DNA of 64,000 nt from Sporosarcina trichiuri. Lineage in GTDB: Bacteria; Bacillota; Bacilli; Bacillales_A; Planococcaceae. The stretch is taken from assembly GCF_030406775.1 (NCBI RefSeq), contig NZ_CP129119.1, positions 2,387,501 to 2,451,500 of the forward strand. The letters are read 5' to 3'. Both the position numbers and the translations under genes were made by a program. Positions 12,977-23,040 of the stretch are shown here, in pieces. The notes beneath the pieces were generated by a model that was not told the origin of the DNA, did not search any database, and saw only the letters and a program-made list of their open reading frames with translations. How positions within the stretch are numbered: the first letter of the stretch is position 1; every line of letters starts with the position of its first letter.

Positions 12977-13042
12977 ATGAAAAAAGAATACGCTGCGGGT
13001 CTCCGGAAAGTGTAAGGGCCGGATTTCGGCCATTTTTTACAG

Positions 13043-13148
13043 TTATCCACAAAAAGTTCAATTCCCGCACTAGGACTTGGGCACGATTTGTGCTAAAATT
13101 TACTGTTAGAAAGTTACGCCCGGAAATAGGTTATGCACATGTGGATAA
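13043..13148 (+). promoter_or_regulatory. DnaA boxes in the mnmE upstream region
   Basis: TTATCCACA lies at 13043-13051, and two abutting boxes of opposite orientation, TTATGCACA (13131-13139) and TGTGGATAA (13140-13148), lie just upstream of mnmE. An extended -10 element TGCTAAAAT (13091-13099) falls between them, so DnaA could control mnmE-mnmG. Confidence 0.7.
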
Positions 13149-13173
13149 CGACAGATCAGGAAGGTGAGACAGC

Positions 13174-14559
13174 GTGCAGTTTGATACAATCGCGGCGATT
13201 TCAACGCCGATGGGAGAAGGGGCGATCGCAATCGTCCGGATCAGCGGGGACGAGGCCGTCCAGATCGCCGACCGGCTGTTCCGGTCACCGTCCGGGAAGA
13301 AATTGGCGGATGCTGATTCCCATACGATCCACTATGGTCATCTGGTGGACCCAGCGACGGGAGAGACCGTCGAAGAAATCATGGTTTCTATAATGAAAGC
13401 ACCAAAAACATTCACGCGGGAAGATGTTGTGGAACTGAATTGCCACGGCGGACTTGTTTCCGTCAACCGGGTGCTGCGGCTCGTGCTCCAATTCGGCGCA
13501 CGTCTGGCGGAACCCGGAGAATTCACGAAGCGTGCTTTCCTGAATGGGCGTATCGACTTATCGCAATCGGAAGCCGTCATGGATCTGATCCGCGCGAAAA
13601 CGGACCGTGCAATGAATGTCGCCCTCAATCAGATGGATGGCAAGCTGTCCCGCCTGATCGGGGACTTGCGGCAGGCGCTCCTCGAAACGCTGGCGCAGGT
13701 CGAAGTGAATATCGACTATCCGGAATATGACGATGTCGAAGAGATGACCATCCCGCTCATGATCGAAAAAGGGAATTGGGTGAAGACGCAGATCGAGCGG
13801 CTCCTCGCCACGTCTTCGCAAGGCCGCATTTTGCGTGAGGGATTGTCGACGGTCATCATCGGCCGGCCGAACGTAGGGAAATCCTCCCTGCTCAACAGCC
13901 TCGTCCAGGAAAATAAAGCGATCGTAACTGACATTGCAGGGACCACTCGTGATATTATTGAGGAGTACGTCAATGTCCAGGGAGTTCCGCTGAAGCTTGT
14001 GGATACGGCAGGGATCCGGGAGACGGAAGATCTCGTCGAACGGATCGGCGTGGAACGGTCCCGGCAGGTGCTGAAAGATGCGGATCTTGTCATTCTGCTG
14101 CTGAATGGGTCCGAAGCCCTCACAGAGGAGGACGGGCGGCTGCTGGAGACCGTCCGGCCGATGGATGCGATCATCCTCGTCAACAAGACGGATCTGCCGC
14201 AGCAGCTCGATCTGGCGGATGTCCGTGCCCGCGCCGGGGACAAACCGATCATCACAGCATCCATCCTGCAGGACGAAGGGGTGGAAGAGCTGGAACAGAC
14301 GATCGCCGGACTCTTCTTCGGCGGCGGCGTGGAAGCCCAGGATCCGACGTATGTATCGAATGAGCGCCACATCGCCCTGCTGCATCAGGCGAAGTCGGCA
14401 ATCGAGGATGCGATTGCGGCAGCGGAAGCCCGCGTGCCGGTCGATATGATCCAGATCGACATCACCCGCACTTGGGAACTGCTTGGCGAAATTGTCGGGG
14501 ATACCGTACAGGACAGTCTCATCAACCAATTATTCTCACAGTTCTGCCTCGGAAAATAA
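13174..14559 (+). CDS. mnmE: tRNA uridine-5-carboxymethylaminomethyl modification GTPase MnmE
   Basis: MnmE is a GTPase that works with MnmG to modify the wobble uridine of certain tRNAs. The 461-residue product has an N-terminal formyl-folate-binding domain and an inserted G domain with GRPNVGKSS (G1), DIAGTTRD (G2), DTAGIRE (G3) and NKTDL (G4). The invariant C-terminal CLGK is present. The start is GTG behind GGAAGGTGAG. It is 55 bp from mnmG on the same strand. Confidence 0.97.
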   Translation: MQFDTIAAISTPMGEGAIAIVRISGDEAVQIADRLFRSPSGKKLADADSHTIHYGHLVDPATGETVEEIMVSIMKAPKTFTREDVVELNCHGGLVSVNRVLRLVLQFGARLAEPGEFTKRAFLNGRIDLSQSEAVMDLIRAKTDRAMNVALNQMDGKLSRLIGDLRQALLETLAQVEVNIDYPEYDDVEEMTIPLMIEKGNWVKTQIERLLATSSQGRILREGLSTVIIGRPNVGKSSLLNSLVQENKAIVTDIAGTTRDIIEEYVNVQGVPLKLVDTAGIRETEDLVERIGVERSRQVLKDADLVILLLNGSEALTEEDGRLLETVRPMDAIILVNKTDLPQQLDLADVRARAGDKPIITASILQDEGVEELEQTIAGLFFGGGVEAQDPTYVSNERHIALLHQAKSAIEDAIAAAEARVPVDMIQIDITRTWELLGEIVGDTVQDSLINQLFSQFCLGK

Positions 14560-14614
14560 CAAATTTGACAGCAGGCGGCCGTCTGCTGTTCATATATAGG
14601 AAGGATGAACGAGC

Positions 14615-16504
14615 ATGCCACAATTTGAAGCAGGCACGTTCGATTGCATAGTAATCGGTGCCGGCCATGCTGGCGCAGAAGCAGCCCATGCGGCTGCACA
14701 AATGGGTGCAAAAACACTTGTGCTCACCATGAATCTTGATATGATCGCTTTCATGCCATGCAATCCGTCACTCGGAGGTCCTGCAAAAGGGATCGTCGTC
14801 CGAGAGATCGATGCACTTGGCGGCGTCATGGGGAAAGTGATCGACAAAACACACATCCAGATGAGGATGCTGAATACAGGGAAGGGACCGGCCGTGCGGG
14901 CACTCCGCGCGCAGGCCGATAAGGTCCTTTACCAGCAGGAGATGAAACGGACGCTCGAAGACCAGGAGAACCTGTCGCTTCATCAGGGCGTTGTCGAAGA
15001 ACTGATCGTCGAAGACGGGGAAGTCAAAGGGGTCGTCACGCAGATCGGCGCCGTCTACCGGGCAAAGACCGTCATCGTGACGACAGGTACATTCCTCCGC
15101 GGGGAAGTCATCATCGGAGACTTGAAATACTCGAGCGGGCCGAATAACCAGATGCCGTCCATCGGCCTGGCGGACAGCCTGCGGGATCTTGGGTTCGATA
15201 CGGTCCGTTTCAAGACGGGGACGCCGCCGCGGGTCAACAGCAAGTCGATCGACTACAGCAAGACCGAAATCCAGCCGGGGGATGATGAACCGCGCGCATT
15301 CAGTTTTGAAACGACGGAATTCATCACCGACCAGCTGCCTTGCTGGCTGACCTACACGACACCGCTCACCCATCAGCTCATCAATGACAACCTTCACCTG
15401 TCACCGATGTATTCAGGTGTCATCAAAGGGAAGGGGCCGAGCTACTGTCCATCGATCGAGGATAAGATCGTCCGCTTCGCGGATAAGTCCCGTCACCAGA
15501 TTTTCCTCGAGCCGGAAGGCCGCAATACACGGGAAATGTACGTCCAGGGGCTGTCGACGAGTCTGCCGGAACACGTCCAGCGCAAGATGATCGAGAGTGT
15601 CCCGGGACTCGAGAAAGCCGAAATGCTGCGGGCCGGCTATGCGATCGAGTATGACGCGATCGTACCGACCCAGCTGTGGCCGACACTTGAAACGAAAAAA
15701 ATCAAGAACTTATATACAGCCGGACAGATCAATGGGACGTCAGGATACGAAGAAGCCGCAGCGCAGGGTATCATGGCAGGCATCAACGCAGCTTGTAACG
15801 TCCTCGGTAAAGACGAAACCGTACTTGGCCGTGCAGACGCCTACATTGGTGTACTGATCGATGACCTCGTGACGAAAGGGACAAGCGAACCGTATCGTCT
15901 CCTGACATCACGTGCGGAATACCGTCTGCTGCTCCGTCATGACAATGCCGACCTGCGGCTGACGGACATCGGCCATTCCCTCGGCCTGATCACCGATGAA
16001 CGGTACGCCAAGTTCATCGTGAAGAAACAGCAGATCGAGGAAGAGATCGAACGGCTGCGTGCAATTTCCATAAAACCGGAAGAAGACGTACAGGCCATCA
16101 TCGAAGCAGCAGGAGGCACGCCGCTCCGCGAGCCGATGAAAGCCGCTGACCTGCTGAAACGTCCGGAGATGAAGTACTCGGAGATCAGCAAAGTCGTTCC
16201 GCCTGACGTTCCGTGCACGCCTGACGTCGCGGAACAGGTGGAAATCTCCATCAAGTACGAAGGCTACATCGAAAAAGCGATGCAGCAAGTGAACCGGATG
16301 AAAAAGATGGAGAACAAACGGATCCCGGACGGCATTGATTACCACGCCATCTCTGGAATCGCCAAAGAGGCTCGGGCCAATCTGAGTGAAGTGCGTCCGT
16401 TGTCCATTGCGCAGGCTTCCCGGATCTCGGGAGTCAATCCTGCCGATATCTCCATCCTTCTCGTCTATATTGAGCAGGGGAAAATCGCGAAAATATCCGG
16501 CTGA
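14615..16504 (+). CDS. mnmG: tRNA uridine-5-carboxymethylaminomethyl modification enzyme MnmG
   Basis: MnmG (GidA) is the FAD-dependent partner of MnmE. The 629-residue length is typical. The FAD-binding motif [17 protein letters not shown] is at the N-terminus, followed by [11 protein letters not shown] and the conserved GTPPRVN region. The C-terminal helical domain includes [14 protein letters not shown]. The ATG at 14615 follows GGAAGGATGAA. A terminator-like hairpin lies directly after the stop, before rsmG. Confidence 0.97.
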   Translation: MPQFEAGTFDCIVIGAGHAGAEAAHAAAQMGAKTLVLTMNLDMIAFMPCNPSLGGPAKGIVVREIDALGGVMGKVIDKTHIQMRMLNTGKGPAVRALRAQADKVLYQQEMKRTLEDQENLSLHQGVVEELIVEDGEVKGVVTQIGAVYRAKTVIVTTGTFLRGEVIIGDLKYSSGPNNQMPSIGLADSLRDLGFDTVRFKTGTPPRVNSKSIDYSKTEIQPGDDEPRAFSFETTEFITDQLPCWLTYTTPLTHQLINDNLHLSPMYSGVIKGKGPSYCPSIEDKIVRFADKSRHQIFLEPEGRNTREMYVQGLSTSLPEHVQRKMIESVPGLEKAEMLRAGYAIEYDAIVPTQLWPTLETKKIKNLYTAGQINGTSGYEEAAAQGIMAGINAACNVLGKDETVLGRADAYIGVLIDDLVTKGTSEPYRLLTSRAEYRLLLRHDNADLRLTDIGHSLGLITDERYAKFIVKKQQIEEEIERLRAISIKPEEDVQAIIEAAGGTPLREPMKAADLLKRPEMKYSEISKVVPPDVPCTPDVAEQVEISIKYEGYIEKAMQQVNRMKKMENKRIPDGIDYHAISGIAKEARANLSEVRPLSIAQASRISGVNPADISILLVYIEQGKIAKISG

Positions 16505-16509
16505 CTGTC

Positions 16510-16548
16510 AGCTAATACGGATATCCAGTCCGTATTAGCTTTTTTTTG
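16510..16548 (+). terminator. Terminator between mnmG and rsmG
   Basis: The 12-bp stem AGCTAATACGGA/TCCGTATTAGCT with a seven-base loop is followed by nine T residues. The ribosome site of rsmG begins within a few bases of the T tract. Confidence 0.92.
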
Positions 16549-16562
16549 AAAGGTGGATTCCA

Positions 16563-17279
16563 GTGAACGAAGAACAATTCATTGCAGCTCTCAACGAAAA
16601 AGGCATTTCCCTGTCCGACCATCAGGCTGCACAGTTCCGGAAGTATTTCGAGCTGCTGGTCGAGTGGAATGAAAAGATGAACTTAACAGCCATCACGGAT
16701 GCGCCATCCGTCTATTTAAAACACTTCTATGATTCGGTATCCGCCGCTTTCTTTGCGGATTTCGATAAGGAAGCCGCACTGTGTGATGTCGGTGCCGGGG
16801 CGGGATTTCCAAGCATTCCGCTGAAGATCTGCTTCCCGGACCTACATGTGACCATTGTTGATTCGCTCAACAAACGGATCACATTCCTGCATGAACTGGC
16901 AGACCAGCTGCAGCTGAAAGATGTGCAGTTTGTCCATGCACGGGCAGAGGAGTTCGGTCAGAATCCCGCATACCGGGAGCGGTTCGACATCGTGACTGCC
17001 CGGGCAGTGGCGCGGCTGAGTGTATTGGCAGAACTATGTGTTCCCGCTCTGAAAGTAGGGGGGCAGTTCATCGCCATGAAAGGTGCAGCCGCCGAAGACG
17101 AACTTACAGATGCAAAAAAAGCACTTGAAACTCTCGGCGTTGTGTTAGAAGATGAATATACATTCTCGCTTCCTCTTGAAGCGAGTGAACGTACGGTATT
17201 CATTTTTTCAAAGAATAAGAAAACACCTGCTAAATATCCACGGAAACCAGGCACGCCGAATAAGACGCCTATCCGATAA
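16563..17279 (+). CDS. rsmG: 16S rRNA (guanine527-N7)-methyltransferase RsmG
   Basis: RsmG (GidB) methylates G527 of 16S rRNA using S-adenosylmethionine, and its loss gives low-level streptomycin resistance. The 238-residue product has the family start ([18 protein letters not shown]) and the SAM-binding segment [15 protein letters not shown]. The TARAVA motif follows, then a basic C-terminus. The start is GTG behind AAAGGTGG. The strong terminator only a few bases upstream means it depends on read-through or on an unseen promoter. Confidence 0.96.
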   Translation: MNEEQFIAALNEKGISLSDHQAAQFRKYFELLVEWNEKMNLTAITDAPSVYLKHFYDSVSAAFFADFDKEAALCDVGAGAGFPSIPLKICFPDLHVTIVDSLNKRITFLHELADQLQLKDVQFVHARAEEFGQNPAYRERFDIVTARAVARLSVLAELCVPALKVGGQFIAMKGAAAEDELTDAKKALETLGVVLEDEYTFSLPLEASERTVFIFSKNKKTPAKYPRKPGTPNKTPIR

Positions 17280-17285
17280 TCCAAC

Positions 17286-17301
17286 TGTTTCACGTGGAAC
17301 A
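17286..17301. other. parS centromere site (one mismatch)
   Basis: TGTTTCACGTGGAACA differs from the Bacillus parS consensus TGTTTCACGTGAAACA at one position. It lies between rsmG and noc, close to the soj-spo0J genes whose product Spo0J would bind it. Confidence 0.87.
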
Positions 17302-17489
17302 TTACTGCATCGTTTTATAGAATCAGCGGTTATCAAGACGCTTTGTTACGTATGTACGGTCAGTCAGGACATGACAGGACTGTTGCCATTCAGTTCAGCA
17401 GACGAGCGGATGGCGGGTGGTATTCATCCTCTCTGCAGCCACTGAGTGGAAGTACAACAGAGGATAGTCTTTAGAAGGTGGTGTCTGGA

Positions 17490-18350
17490 ATGAAAAATAC
17501 TTTTTCACGTTTTTTTGGGAATAGTGAAAAAGGGCTCCCTCCAATCGAAGAAGCTGAACAGCCTTTGGTGAATGAATCGGTGGAACAGATCCGCATCGAC
17601 CTCATTTCACCGAACCGCTTTCAGCCCCGCACAATATTCTCTGAAGAAAAAATAGAAGAGCTTGCGCGCACTATCCATACACATGGTATCATCCAGCCGA
17701 TCGTCATCCGACAGACAGAAGAGGACAGTTATGAAATCATTGCCGGAGAGCGCCGCTACCGGGCGATGAAAAAACTCGGCTGGACAGAAGTCCCGGCCAT
17801 CGTCCGCAATCTGGACGACAAAGAAACGGCTTCCATCGCGCTGATCGAGAACTTGCAGCGGGAAGAGCTGACTGCAATCGAAGAGGCCTATGCGTATGAG
17901 CAGCTGCTCGAACTGCATTCGCTTACACAGGAAGCACTGGCACAGCGCCTTGGAAAAGGACAGTCGACCATTGCCAATAAAATGCGGCTGCTCAAACTTC
18001 CGGAGGAGATCAAGCAGGCCATTCTCTCGAAAGAATTGTCGGAGCGCCATGCGAGGGCATTGATTGCTTTGAAGGATCCCGATCTGCAGCGGCAGGTATT
18101 TCAGGAAACGCTTGAAAAAGGGCTGAACGTCAAACAGTTGGAAGCCCGCATTCAGGAAGTGCTGAAGCCGAAAGAAGAGAAGAAGCAGGCACCAAAGCGC
18201 AAATCCGTGAGCAAGGATGTCCGGATTGCTGTCAATACAATCCGCCAGTCACTGACCATGGTGACGAAAAGTGGGATCGATCTTACGACGGAAGAAGAGG
18301 ACTCGGAAGACTTCTATACATTCACCGTGAAAATCCCGAAATCGAAATGA
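17490..18350 (+). CDS. noc: Nucleoid occlusion protein Noc
   Basis: Noc is a ParB-family CTP-dependent DNA clamp that keeps the division ring off the nucleoid. The 286-residue product begins [10 protein letters not shown], the amphipathic membrane-binding peptide of Noc. The ParB N-domain has NRFQPRTIF, the CTP-binding GERRYRA and ENLQREEL. A helix-turn-helix ([19 protein letters not shown]) follows. I chose the ATG at 17490 because it gives the exact family N-terminus and follows AAGGTGG; a GTG at 17478 is less likely. A Noc-type palindrome is present at 31628-31643. Confidence 0.95.
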   Translation: MKNTFSRFFGNSEKGLPPIEEAEQPLVNESVEQIRIDLISPNRFQPRTIFSEEKIEELARTIHTHGIIQPIVIRQTEEDSYEIIAGERRYRAMKKLGWTEVPAIVRNLDDKETASIALIENLQREELTAIEEAYAYEQLLELHSLTQEALAQRLGKGQSTIANKMRLLKLPEEIKQAILSKELSERHARALIALKDPDLQRQVFQETLEKGLNVKQLEARIQEVLKPKEEKKQAPKRKSVSKDVRIAVNTIRQSLTMVTKSGIDLTTEEEDSEDFYTFTVKIPKSK

Positions 18351-18366
18351 GTTTCTCACGTCAATG

Positions 18367-18396
18367 ACTCTTGCAATCGTCAATGCAAGAGTTTTT
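18367..18396 (+). terminator. noc terminator
   Basis: The stem ACTCTTGCA/TGCAAGAGT with an eight-base loop leads into five T residues. Confidence 0.87.
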
Positions 18397-18505
18397 GCGC
18401 TGTTATCCGTACCAATTCCCGTGCGGTTTTGGTAAACTGAAAGATAGAACAAGGGTCAGCAGGTCATCATGCAGTTTGAATGCTGGAAAGAAAGCAGGTG
18501 CTCGT

Positions 18506-19267
18506 TTGGGTAGAATCATCGCAATAGCCAACCAAAAAGGCGGCGTCGGAAAGACAACAACCTCCGTGAACCTCAGCGCCTGTCTTGCACATATCGGAAA
18601 GAAAGTACTGCTGATCGATACCGATCCGCAGGGAAACGCAACGAGCGGCGCTGGCATCAACAAAGGGGATGTACAGAATTGCATCTACGATATCCTCATT
18701 GACGATGTCCCAATGAAGAATGTCATTCTGCCGACAAAAGTGCCGCAGCTGGACTGCGTGCCCGCTACCATCTCGCTCGCAGGTGCGGAAATTGAACTGG
18801 TGTCCACCATTTCCAGGGAAGTGCGTATGAAACATGCCATCCAGGAAGTGAAAGAGGACTATGATTATATCATCATCGACTGTCCGCCATCGCTCGGACT
18901 GCTGACGATCAATGCACTCACTGCTTCCGACTCGATCATTATCCCGGTGCAATGCGAATACTATGCGCTCGAAGGACTGAGCCAGCTGCTGAGCACGATC
19001 CGGCTTGTTCAGAAGCACTTGAACGAACAGCTCGTGATCGACGGGGTACTGCTGACGATGTTCGACGCGCGTACCAACTTGGGGATCCAGGTGATCGACG
19101 AAGTGAAGAAGTATTTCCAGGACAAGGTCTATAAAACGATCATCCCGCGGAACGTACGGTTGAGCGAAGCACCGAGTCACGGGGAGCCGATCATCATCTA
19201 TGATGCACGATCACGGGGTGCGGAAGTTTACTTAGAGCTGGCAAAGGAAGTGGTTCATAATGGCTAA
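18506..19267 (+). CDS. soj: Chromosome partitioning ATPase Soj (ParA)
   Basis: Soj is the ParA-type ATPase that works with Spo0J in chromosome segregation and regulates DnaA. The 253-residue product has the deviant Walker A KGGVGKTT near the N-terminus and matches Bacillus Soj almost end to end. The start is the TTG at 18506 (MGRIIAIANQ), five bases after AGGTG. The open frame extends upstream but those residues are not Soj-like. It overlaps spo0J by eight bases. Confidence 0.96.
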   Translation: MGRIIAIANQKGGVGKTTTSVNLSACLAHIGKKVLLIDTDPQGNATSGAGINKGDVQNCIYDILIDDVPMKNVILPTKVPQLDCVPATISLAGAEIELVSTISREVRMKHAIQEVKEDYDYIIIDCPPSLGLLTINALTASDSIIIPVQCEYYALEGLSQLLSTIRLVQKHLNEQLVIDGVLLTMFDARTNLGIQVIDEVKKYFQDKVYKTIIPRNVRLSEAPSHGEPIIIYDARSRGAEVYLELAKEVVHNG

Positions 19268-20102
19268 AGGTCTTGGCAAAGGCATCAACGCATTATTTCC
19301 AGGAGAGTCACTTGCACAAGCGGAAACAGTTGAGCAGATCAATCTGAAAAGCATCACAGTCAATCCATATCAGCCGAGGAAACGGTTCGATGAATCAGCG
19401 ATCGAGGAATTAAGTGCGTCCATAAAAGAGCACGGGGTTCTGCAGCCGATCATCGTCCGCAAAGTCGGATCGGCAAACGAAATCGTCGTAGGGGAGCGCC
19501 GGTTCCGGGCTGCGAAACTTGCCGGTCTGAAAGAGATTCCTGCGGTCGTCCGCCAGCTGACGGACGCCGAATCGATGGAACTGGCGATCTTGGAAAACCT
19601 TCAGCGGGAAGACCTGTCTCCCATCGAGGAAGCGGAAGCCTATCAGAACCTGATGGACAGCCTCAGTCTGACACAGGAACAACTCGCATTCCGGCTTGGG
19701 AAGAGCCGCCCGCATATCGCCAATCATATCCGTCTGCTCGCATTGCCGGAAAAGGTCCGGAAAGAGATTACGGACGGCAAGTTGTCAATGGGGCATGGCA
19801 GGACGCTGCTTGGCCTGCGAAAGAAAGAACAGATTGGTATTATCGCTGAAAAGACGATGAAAGAAGGCTTGAATGTCCGTCAGCTCGAGGCGCTCGTCCA
19901 GAAGCTGAACGATAATGTTTCACGTGAAACAACGAAGAAGAACGATAAGAAAGATGTCTTTTTGATTGAGCAGGAAACAACACTGAGAGAGCATTTCGGC
20001 ACGAATGTATCCATCAAGAAAACAAAGAACAGAGGGAAGATTGAAATCGAATTTTTCTCTGAAGAAGACTTTGAACGGATCATGGATATGCTGAATGATT
20101 GA
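19260..20102 (+). CDS. spo0J: Chromosome partitioning protein Spo0J (ParB)
   Basis: Spo0J binds parS, spreads as a CTP-dependent clamp and loads condensin. The 280-residue product has the ParB N-domain with NPYQPRKRF and the CTP-binding GERRFRAAK. The helix-turn-helix reads LAFRLGKSRPHIANHIRLL, and a C-terminal dimerisation domain follows. A perfect parS (19916-19931) lies inside the coding sequence, as in Bacillus subtilis. The ATG overlaps the soj stop, so the two are coupled. Confidence 0.97.
   Translation: MAKGLGKGINALFPGESLAQAETVEQINLKSITVNPYQPRKRFDESAIEELSASIKEHGVLQPIIVRKVGSANEIVVGERRFRAAKLAGLKEIPAVVRQLTDAESMELAILENLQREDLSPIEEAEAYQNLMDSLSLTQEQLAFRLGKSRPHIANHIRLLALPEKVRKEITDGKLSMGHGRTLLGLRKKEQIGIIAEKTMKEGLNVRQLEALVQKLNDNVSRETTKKNDKKDVFLIEQETTLREHFGTNVSIKKTKNRGKIEIEFFSEEDFERIMDMLND
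19916..19931. other. parS centromere site (perfect)
   Basis: TGTTTCACGTGAAACA, identical to the Bacillus parS consensus, lies inside spo0J. Confidence 0.96.
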
Positions 20103-20108
20103 CCGTGT

Positions 20109-20135
20109 ACCTATTCCGCAGCGGCGGGATAGGTT
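20109..20135 (+). terminator. spo0J terminator
   Basis: A CCTATTCCGC/GCGGGATAGG stem with one wobble pair is followed by a T-rich run. Confidence 0.8.
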
Positions 20136-20165
20136 TTATTTTTTACAGATCAGGATGTGGACGTC

Positions 20166-20876
20166 GTGGTGTTATATGGAACGCTTGTAAACGTAGCGCT
20201 TATTATTGCAGGATCCTTGATCGGCAGGATCTTTAAAAACATACCGGACCGCATGAAACAGACCGTCATGTATGGGATTGCATTAGCGGTCATGGCAATC
20301 GGGATCCAGATGACATTCGAGAGCACACAGCTGCTCATTGTGATCATCAGTATTGTTCTCGGCTCGGTGATCGGCGAGTGGGTAAATGTTGATCACATGA
20401 TGGAACAGGCCGGGAAATGGCTGGAATCCAAAATGCCTGTCCAGAAAGATGGACCAGGCATTTCACAGGGGTTTGTGACAGCGACGATGATTTTCGTCAT
20501 CGGTTCGATGTCGATCATCGGCGCCATTGACAGCGGTCTCCGCAATGATCATTCCGTCCTGATGATGAAAGGGATCATCGATGGCTTCACGGCGATCATC
20601 CTCAGTTCGACGCTTGGCATCGGCGTCCTGTTCGCGGCGGTGCCGGTGTTCTTATATCAGGGGATTATCACGCTGTTCTCCACGCAGATCAGCCGGGTTG
20701 TGCCCGATGATCTGCTTCAGCTTTTCATCTCCGAGATGACAGCGACAGGCGGTCTGATGATCTTTGCCATCGGTCTGAACTTAATCGGCCTGACGAAGAT
20801 CCGTGTAGCGAATTTCATCCCTGCGATCGGCGTGGTGGCGGTCATCGTGACGGTCATGCGTCTGCTTGGTCTTTGA
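20166..20876 (+). CDS. DUF554 family membrane protein
   Basis: This is a 236-residue integral membrane protein with several glycine-rich hydrophobic segments, of the DUF554 family (YdfK/YqgA type). No function is established for the family. Its start region LYGTLVNVALIIAGSLIGR is typical. I chose the GTG at 20166, at a usable distance from AGGA, over the GTG at 20157, which abuts that site. The last 96 bp overlap the 3' end of yyaC on the opposite strand. Confidence 0.85.
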   Translation: MVLYGTLVNVALIIAGSLIGRIFKNIPDRMKQTVMYGIALAVMAIGIQMTFESTQLLIVIISIVLGSVIGEWVNVDHMMEQAGKWLESKMPVQKDGPGISQGFVTATMIFVIGSMSIIGAIDSGLRNDHSVLMMKGIIDGFTAIILSSTLGIGVLFAAVPVFLYQGIITLFSTQISRVVPDDLLQLFISEMTATGGLMIFAIGLNLIGLTKIRVANFIPAIGVVAVIVTVMRLLGL

Positions 20877-21422
20877 CCGCCCCGAGGCGAGCTGCAGAGC
20901 GCGTGAAACAGTTCGTCCCATTTCGTAGGACAGGTGCAGCCGGGTGCTCTGGAGAACGGAATGCTCCATGAACCCGCCGATATTGACGACGCCTTTGATG
21001 GCAAGATTACCGACGGCAGGGAGTTCTTTCCCGACCGCCTTGCCGGGATGGAGAGGGCCGTCCTGGATGAGCAGCTGGCCGACGGAGTCACTTTTCCCGA
21101 GACACGCATCGATGGCGACAAGGAAAGCATCCGGATGATGCCGCTGGATGAGGGCGATCGTCTCCTCGAGGTTCAGGGCGTGCAGCGGGTTCTCCAGCGT
21201 GCCGATCACCTGATACGGGAACAGCTTGTTCTCCGTCAGCAGGGAACCGATCAGCGGGCCGAGCGCATCACCGGTCGATCGGTCGGTTCCGATACAGAGG
21301 AACAGTACTTCTTTTGTTGTGAAGGGGATGTTGTCGAGAAACAATGTGCTCAGCTTCCAGACGGCTCCGGTTTCTTTGTAGTGGATACGGATGTTCAGTT
21401 CGGCATGATCGAAGTTTCGCAT
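20781..21422 (-). CDS. yyaC: Spore-associated protein YyaC (DUF1256)
   Basis: This 213-residue protein belongs to the DUF1256/YyaC family, a peptidase-like fold related to the germination protease and expressed in sporulation in Bacillus. CIGTDRSTGDALGPLIG and the segment around AIDACLG are characteristic. The start is the ATG at 21422 behind AGGAG; open frame farther upstream is not family-like. The C-terminal tail of about 35 residues is rich in His, Arg and Asp and arises from the strand opposite the DUF554 gene, so it may be a lineage-specific extension. Confidence 0.9.
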   Translation of the reverse strand: MRNFDHAELNIRIHYKETGAVWKLSTLFLDNIPFTTKEVLFLCIGTDRSTGDALGPLIGSLLTENKLFPYQVIGTLENPLHALNLEETIALIQRHHPDAFLVAIDACLGKSDSVGQLLIQDGPLHPGKAVGKELPAVGNLAIKGVVNIGGFMEHSVLQSTRLHLSYEMGRTVSRALQLASGRSKTKQTHDRHDDRHHADRRDEIRYTDLRQAD

Positions 21423-21536
21423 AATCAGGCTCCTGTCCAGGAATAGTAGTGGGAATGGATGGTGTCCTGAAGTATACTCAAAGAAATGCACGTTTATACA
21501 CGTGCCTATTACGAGGTTGGAAGAGGAGGATGCGGT

Positions 21537-21740
21537 ATGGAAGGGAAACAGTTCGGACTGCATGATGTAGTGGAGATGAAGAAACAGCACCCGTGCGGGA
21601 CCAACTCCTGGAAGATCATCCGCATGGGTGCGGACATCCGTATCAAGTGCCAGGGGTGCGGTCACAGCATCATGATCCCGCGGAACGAATTCGCGAAGAA
21701 GATGAAGCGGGTCACGGAGCACGCAGCACAGCAGGACTGA
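21537..21740 (+). CDS. DUF951 zinc-ribbon-like small protein (YyzM)
   Basis: This 67-residue protein matches the DUF951 family (Bacillus YyzM), including DVVEMKKQHPCGTNSWKIIR and a C-x2-C pair in IKCQGCGHS that suggests metal binding. The start is the ATG at 21537 behind AGAGGAGGA. Its usual place is just upstream of ychF. Its function is unknown. Confidence 0.9.
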   Translation: MEGKQFGLHDVVEMKKQHPCGTNSWKIIRMGADIRIKCQGCGHSIMIPRNEFAKKMKRVTEHAAQQD

Positions 21741-21884
21741 ATGGACAGAACTGTGTGTGCTCCTTATAATGGAAGAGCTGCCTGATGAAGCGGCATGCTG
21801 GCTGTAAGATGAAATCAAGTACCTCAACGACAATCAAAAAAAGAAAACATGATAATTTACGGACCAAGAAAGGTTGGGAATAAT

Positions 21885-22985
21885 ATGGCTTTGACAGCTG
21901 GTATCGTCGGTCTTCCGAACGTCGGGAAGTCGACATTGTTCAATGCAATTACAAAAGCGGGGGCGGAGGCGGCGAACTATCCGTTCTGTACGATCGACCC
22001 GAACGTCGGGATCGTCGAAGTGCCGGACGAGCGGCTCCAGAAACTGACGGAGCTCGTCGTGCCGAAAAAGACCGTACCGACGGCGTTCGAATTCACTGAT
22101 ATCGCGGGAATCGTCGAAGGGGCGAGCAAAGGGGAAGGGCTCGGCAACAAGTTCCTCTCGCACATCCGGGAGACGGACGCCATCTGCCAGGTCGTCCGGT
22201 GTTTCGCGGATGAAAACATTACACACGTCAGCGGGAAGGTGGATCCGGTGTCTGACATCGAGGTCATCAACCTGGAACTGATCCTCGCTGACATGGAAAG
22301 CGTCGACAAGCGTCTTCAGCGGGTGACCAAGATGGCGAAGCAGAAGGACAAGGAAGCGATGATGGAGGAGCCGGTGCTGCTGAAACTGAAAGAAGCGTTC
22401 GAAGCAGGGGACTCCGCACGTTCCGTCGACTTGACACCGGAAGAGCAAGCGGTCGTCAAAGGGATGCATCTGCTGACCATCAAGCCGATGCTGTATGTCG
22501 CAAACGTTTCCGAAGATGAAATTGCAGACGCGGAGAACAATGAGTATGTCCAGTCGGTGAAGGACTTCGCCCGGAAGGACAACGCGGAAGTGATCGTCGT
22601 CTGTGCGAAGATCGAAGAAGAAATGGCGGAACTCGATGAAGACGAAAAGCAGATGTTCCTCGACGAACTCGGGATTCAGGAATCAGGACTCGATCAGCTG
22701 ATCCGCGCCGCCTACCGCCTGCTCGGCCTTGCGACTTACTTCACGGCGGGTGTGCAGGAAGTGCGGGCATGGACATTCCGGAAAGGGATGAAAGCTCCAC
22801 AGTGTGCCGGCGTCATCCATACCGACTTCGAACGGGGCTTCATCCGAGCGGAAACGGTCGCGTACGAAGACCTCATGGCGGCCGGTTCCATGGCGGCTGC
22901 AAAAGAGGCGGGCAAAGTCCGTCTAGAAGGAAAAGACTATGTTGTCCAGGACGGCGACGTCATGCTCTTCCGTTTCAACGTATAA
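21885..22985 (+). CDS. ychF: Redox-regulated ATPase YchF
   Basis: YchF (EngD) is an Obg-family P-loop protein that prefers ATP and associates with ribosomes. The 366-residue length is exactly typical. Motifs are GLPNVGKST (G1), DIAGIVEGASKGEGLGNKFL (G3) and a C-terminal TGS domain ending in VQDGDVMLFRFNV. The ATG at 21885 follows AAAGGTTGGG. The gene ends inside a long inverted repeat. Confidence 0.97.
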   Translation: MALTAGIVGLPNVGKSTLFNAITKAGAEAANYPFCTIDPNVGIVEVPDERLQKLTELVVPKKTVPTAFEFTDIAGIVEGASKGEGLGNKFLSHIRETDAICQVVRCFADENITHVSGKVDPVSDIEVINLELILADMESVDKRLQRVTKMAKQKDKEAMMEEPVLLKLKEAFEAGDSARSVDLTPEEQAVVKGMHLLTIKPMLYVANVSEDEIADAENNEYVQSVKDFARKDNAEVIVVCAKIEEEMAELDEDEKQMFLDELGIQESGLDQLIRAAYRLLGLATYFTAGVQEVRAWTFRKGMKAPQCAGVIHTDFERGFIRAETVAYEDLMAAGSMAAAKEAGKVRLEGKDYVVQDGDVMLFRFNV

Positions 22986-23039
22986 GACAGACAGAAAGGC
23001 CACACGGACATCGATCCGTGCGGCCTTTCTGTCTGTCTC
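22985..23039. terminator. Bidirectional terminator between ychF and the DUF3267 gene
   Basis: A very long stem (AGACAGACAGAAAGGCC near 22985 pairing with GGCCTTTCTGTCTGTCT up to 23039) continues inward through CACGGA/TCCGTG with one mismatch. Its arms reach both converging stop codons. Confidence 0.85.
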
Positions 23040-23040
23040 T

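Noticed and set aside
13558..14529. 323-codon minus-strand frame opposite mnmE
   Set aside because: It is a shadow of mnmE, with no recognisable domain and no ribosome site.
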